Assembly (NCBI GenBank): GCA_028714615.1 | Contig: JAQTMA010000078.1 | Location: forward strand, 1 to 14,667 | Length of the DNA stretch: 14,667 bases | From: Anaerolineaceae bacterium | GTDB taxonomy: Bacteria > Chloroflexota > Anaerolineae > Anaerolineales > Anaerolineaceae | Direction: 5' to 3' | In this document: one piece after another, positions 14,174 through 14,667 of the stretch | Layout: each line of letters begins with the position of its first letter | Numbering within the stretch: position 1 is the stretch's first letter | The notes under the pieces: generated by a model | Databases searched by the model: none | Seen by the model: the letters and a program-made list of their open reading frames with translations, nothing else | What the model was told of the DNA's origin: nothing | Program-made: the position numbers and the translations under genes

Positions 14174-14667
14174 ATGATGGAAGCCTCCATCCTGACCGCA
14201 GCAACCCTCGACACGCCTCAAAAGGATGACGAGCTGGCCGTATCCGCCCGCAAGGACCCGTATGCCTTTGGTATCTTGTACCAGCGCTACGTCGCGCGCG
14301 TTTACCGCTACCTCTACGGCAAGACCGGCTGCGCGGAAGACGCCGAGGACCTGACTGCCCAGGTGTTCACCGAAGTGATCGAGGCGCTGCCGCGCTACCG
14401 CCCGCAGGGCAACTTCGCCGGCTGGCTGTTCACCATCGCCCGCCGCCGCGCGCTCAACGCCTACCGCGCCAAGCCGGGCTGCCTGCCGCTCGAAGCCGCG
14501 GAAAACCGGCTGGTGCAGGCCACGGATGCGCTCGGCCAGATCATCCGGGCGGAGCGCATCGAGCAATTGCTGACCATGCTCAAAAGCCTGGGGGAGGATG
14601 AGCTCGAGCTGATCCGGCTGCATTTCTACGCCGGGCTGACCTACGCGCAGATCGGAAGTGTCCTGGG
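14174..14667 (+). CDS. ECF-type sigma-70 family RNA polymerase sigma factor (3' end outside window)
   Basis: 164 codons are open to the window end. Residues about 32-98 are sigma region 2: FGILYQRYVARVYRYLY, EDAEDLTAQVF (the D-A-E-D-L-T core), then YRPQGNFAGWLFTIARRRAL, which covers region 2.4 and the -10 contact helix. A short linker is followed by region 4 from about residue 135, with GEDELELIRLHFYAGLTYAQ running into the HTH, which is cut off by the window edge. There is no region 1.1 or 3, as in ECF sigma factors. AAGGAA at 14163-14168 fits ATG 14174 (spacing 5) or ATG 14177 (spacing 8). Codons end almost entirely in G or C. ECF factors redirect RNA polymerase to envelope or stress genes, usually under an anti-sigma factor encoded next door, which would lie beyond the window. 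No target promoter motif can be assigned. Confidence 0.93.
   Translation, partial: MMEASILTAATLDTPQKDDELAVSARKDPYAFGILYQRYVARVYRYLYGKTGCAEDAEDLTAQVFTEVIEALPRYRPQGNFAGWLFTIARRRALNAYRAKPGCLPLEAAENRLVQATDALGQIIRAERIEQLLTMLKSLGEDELELIRLHFYAGLTYAQIGSVL

Overview
The window reads like a high-GC member of the Chloroflexota, most probably an Anaerolineae-type genome. This is inferred from gene content and style, not from a marker gene. The clues are secreted lipoproteins with long Pro/Thr linkers, a very large membrane-anchored alpha-2-macroglobulin with extra N-terminal Ig-like modules, a META-domain lipoprotein, a short 2[4Fe-4S] ferredoxin, and intergenic palindromic repeats.

Layout. Bases 1-123 look like the 3' end of a plus-strand gene that enters from outside the window. 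Bases 120-345 are a cluster of palindromic repeats whose outer ends are GTAG/CTAC. A minus-strand GntR-type regulator with a periplasmic-binding-protein-like sensor domain (477-1586) is divergent from a 2046-residue alpha-2-macroglobulin (1762-7902). A ferredoxin (8126-8314) has its own palindrome-rich promoter and a terminator. It is followed by a third GTAG/CTAC palindrome, a 36-codon relic of a PiT-type phosphate permease, and the intact PhoU-like DUF47 partner of that lost permease (8547-9167, minus). A META-domain lipoprotein with an internally duplicated domain (9427-10986, plus) shares its stop codon region with a convergent Tat-exported GH76-like glycosidase (10983-12191, minus). A roughly 500-base gap holds palindromes, a possible 45-codon ORF and a good sigma-70-type promoter. 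That promoter serves a lipoprotein with propeller-like repeats (12689-14077). The window ends inside an ECF sigma factor (14174 onward).

How the genes relate. Most products act at or outside the cytoplasmic membrane: the A2M protease trap, two lipoproteins and a glycosidase. Two regulators frame them, the one-component regulator and the ECF sigma factor. No long operon is visible. Most genes are single transcription units with alternating strands.

The most unusual signals are these. Palindromes of unrelated sequence share GTAG/CTAC ends, like REP elements mobilised by RAYT transposases. Two of them sit exactly where a coding sequence is cut off (position 120 and position 8437). The lipoprotein at 9427 carries a duplicated domain that I do not recognise.
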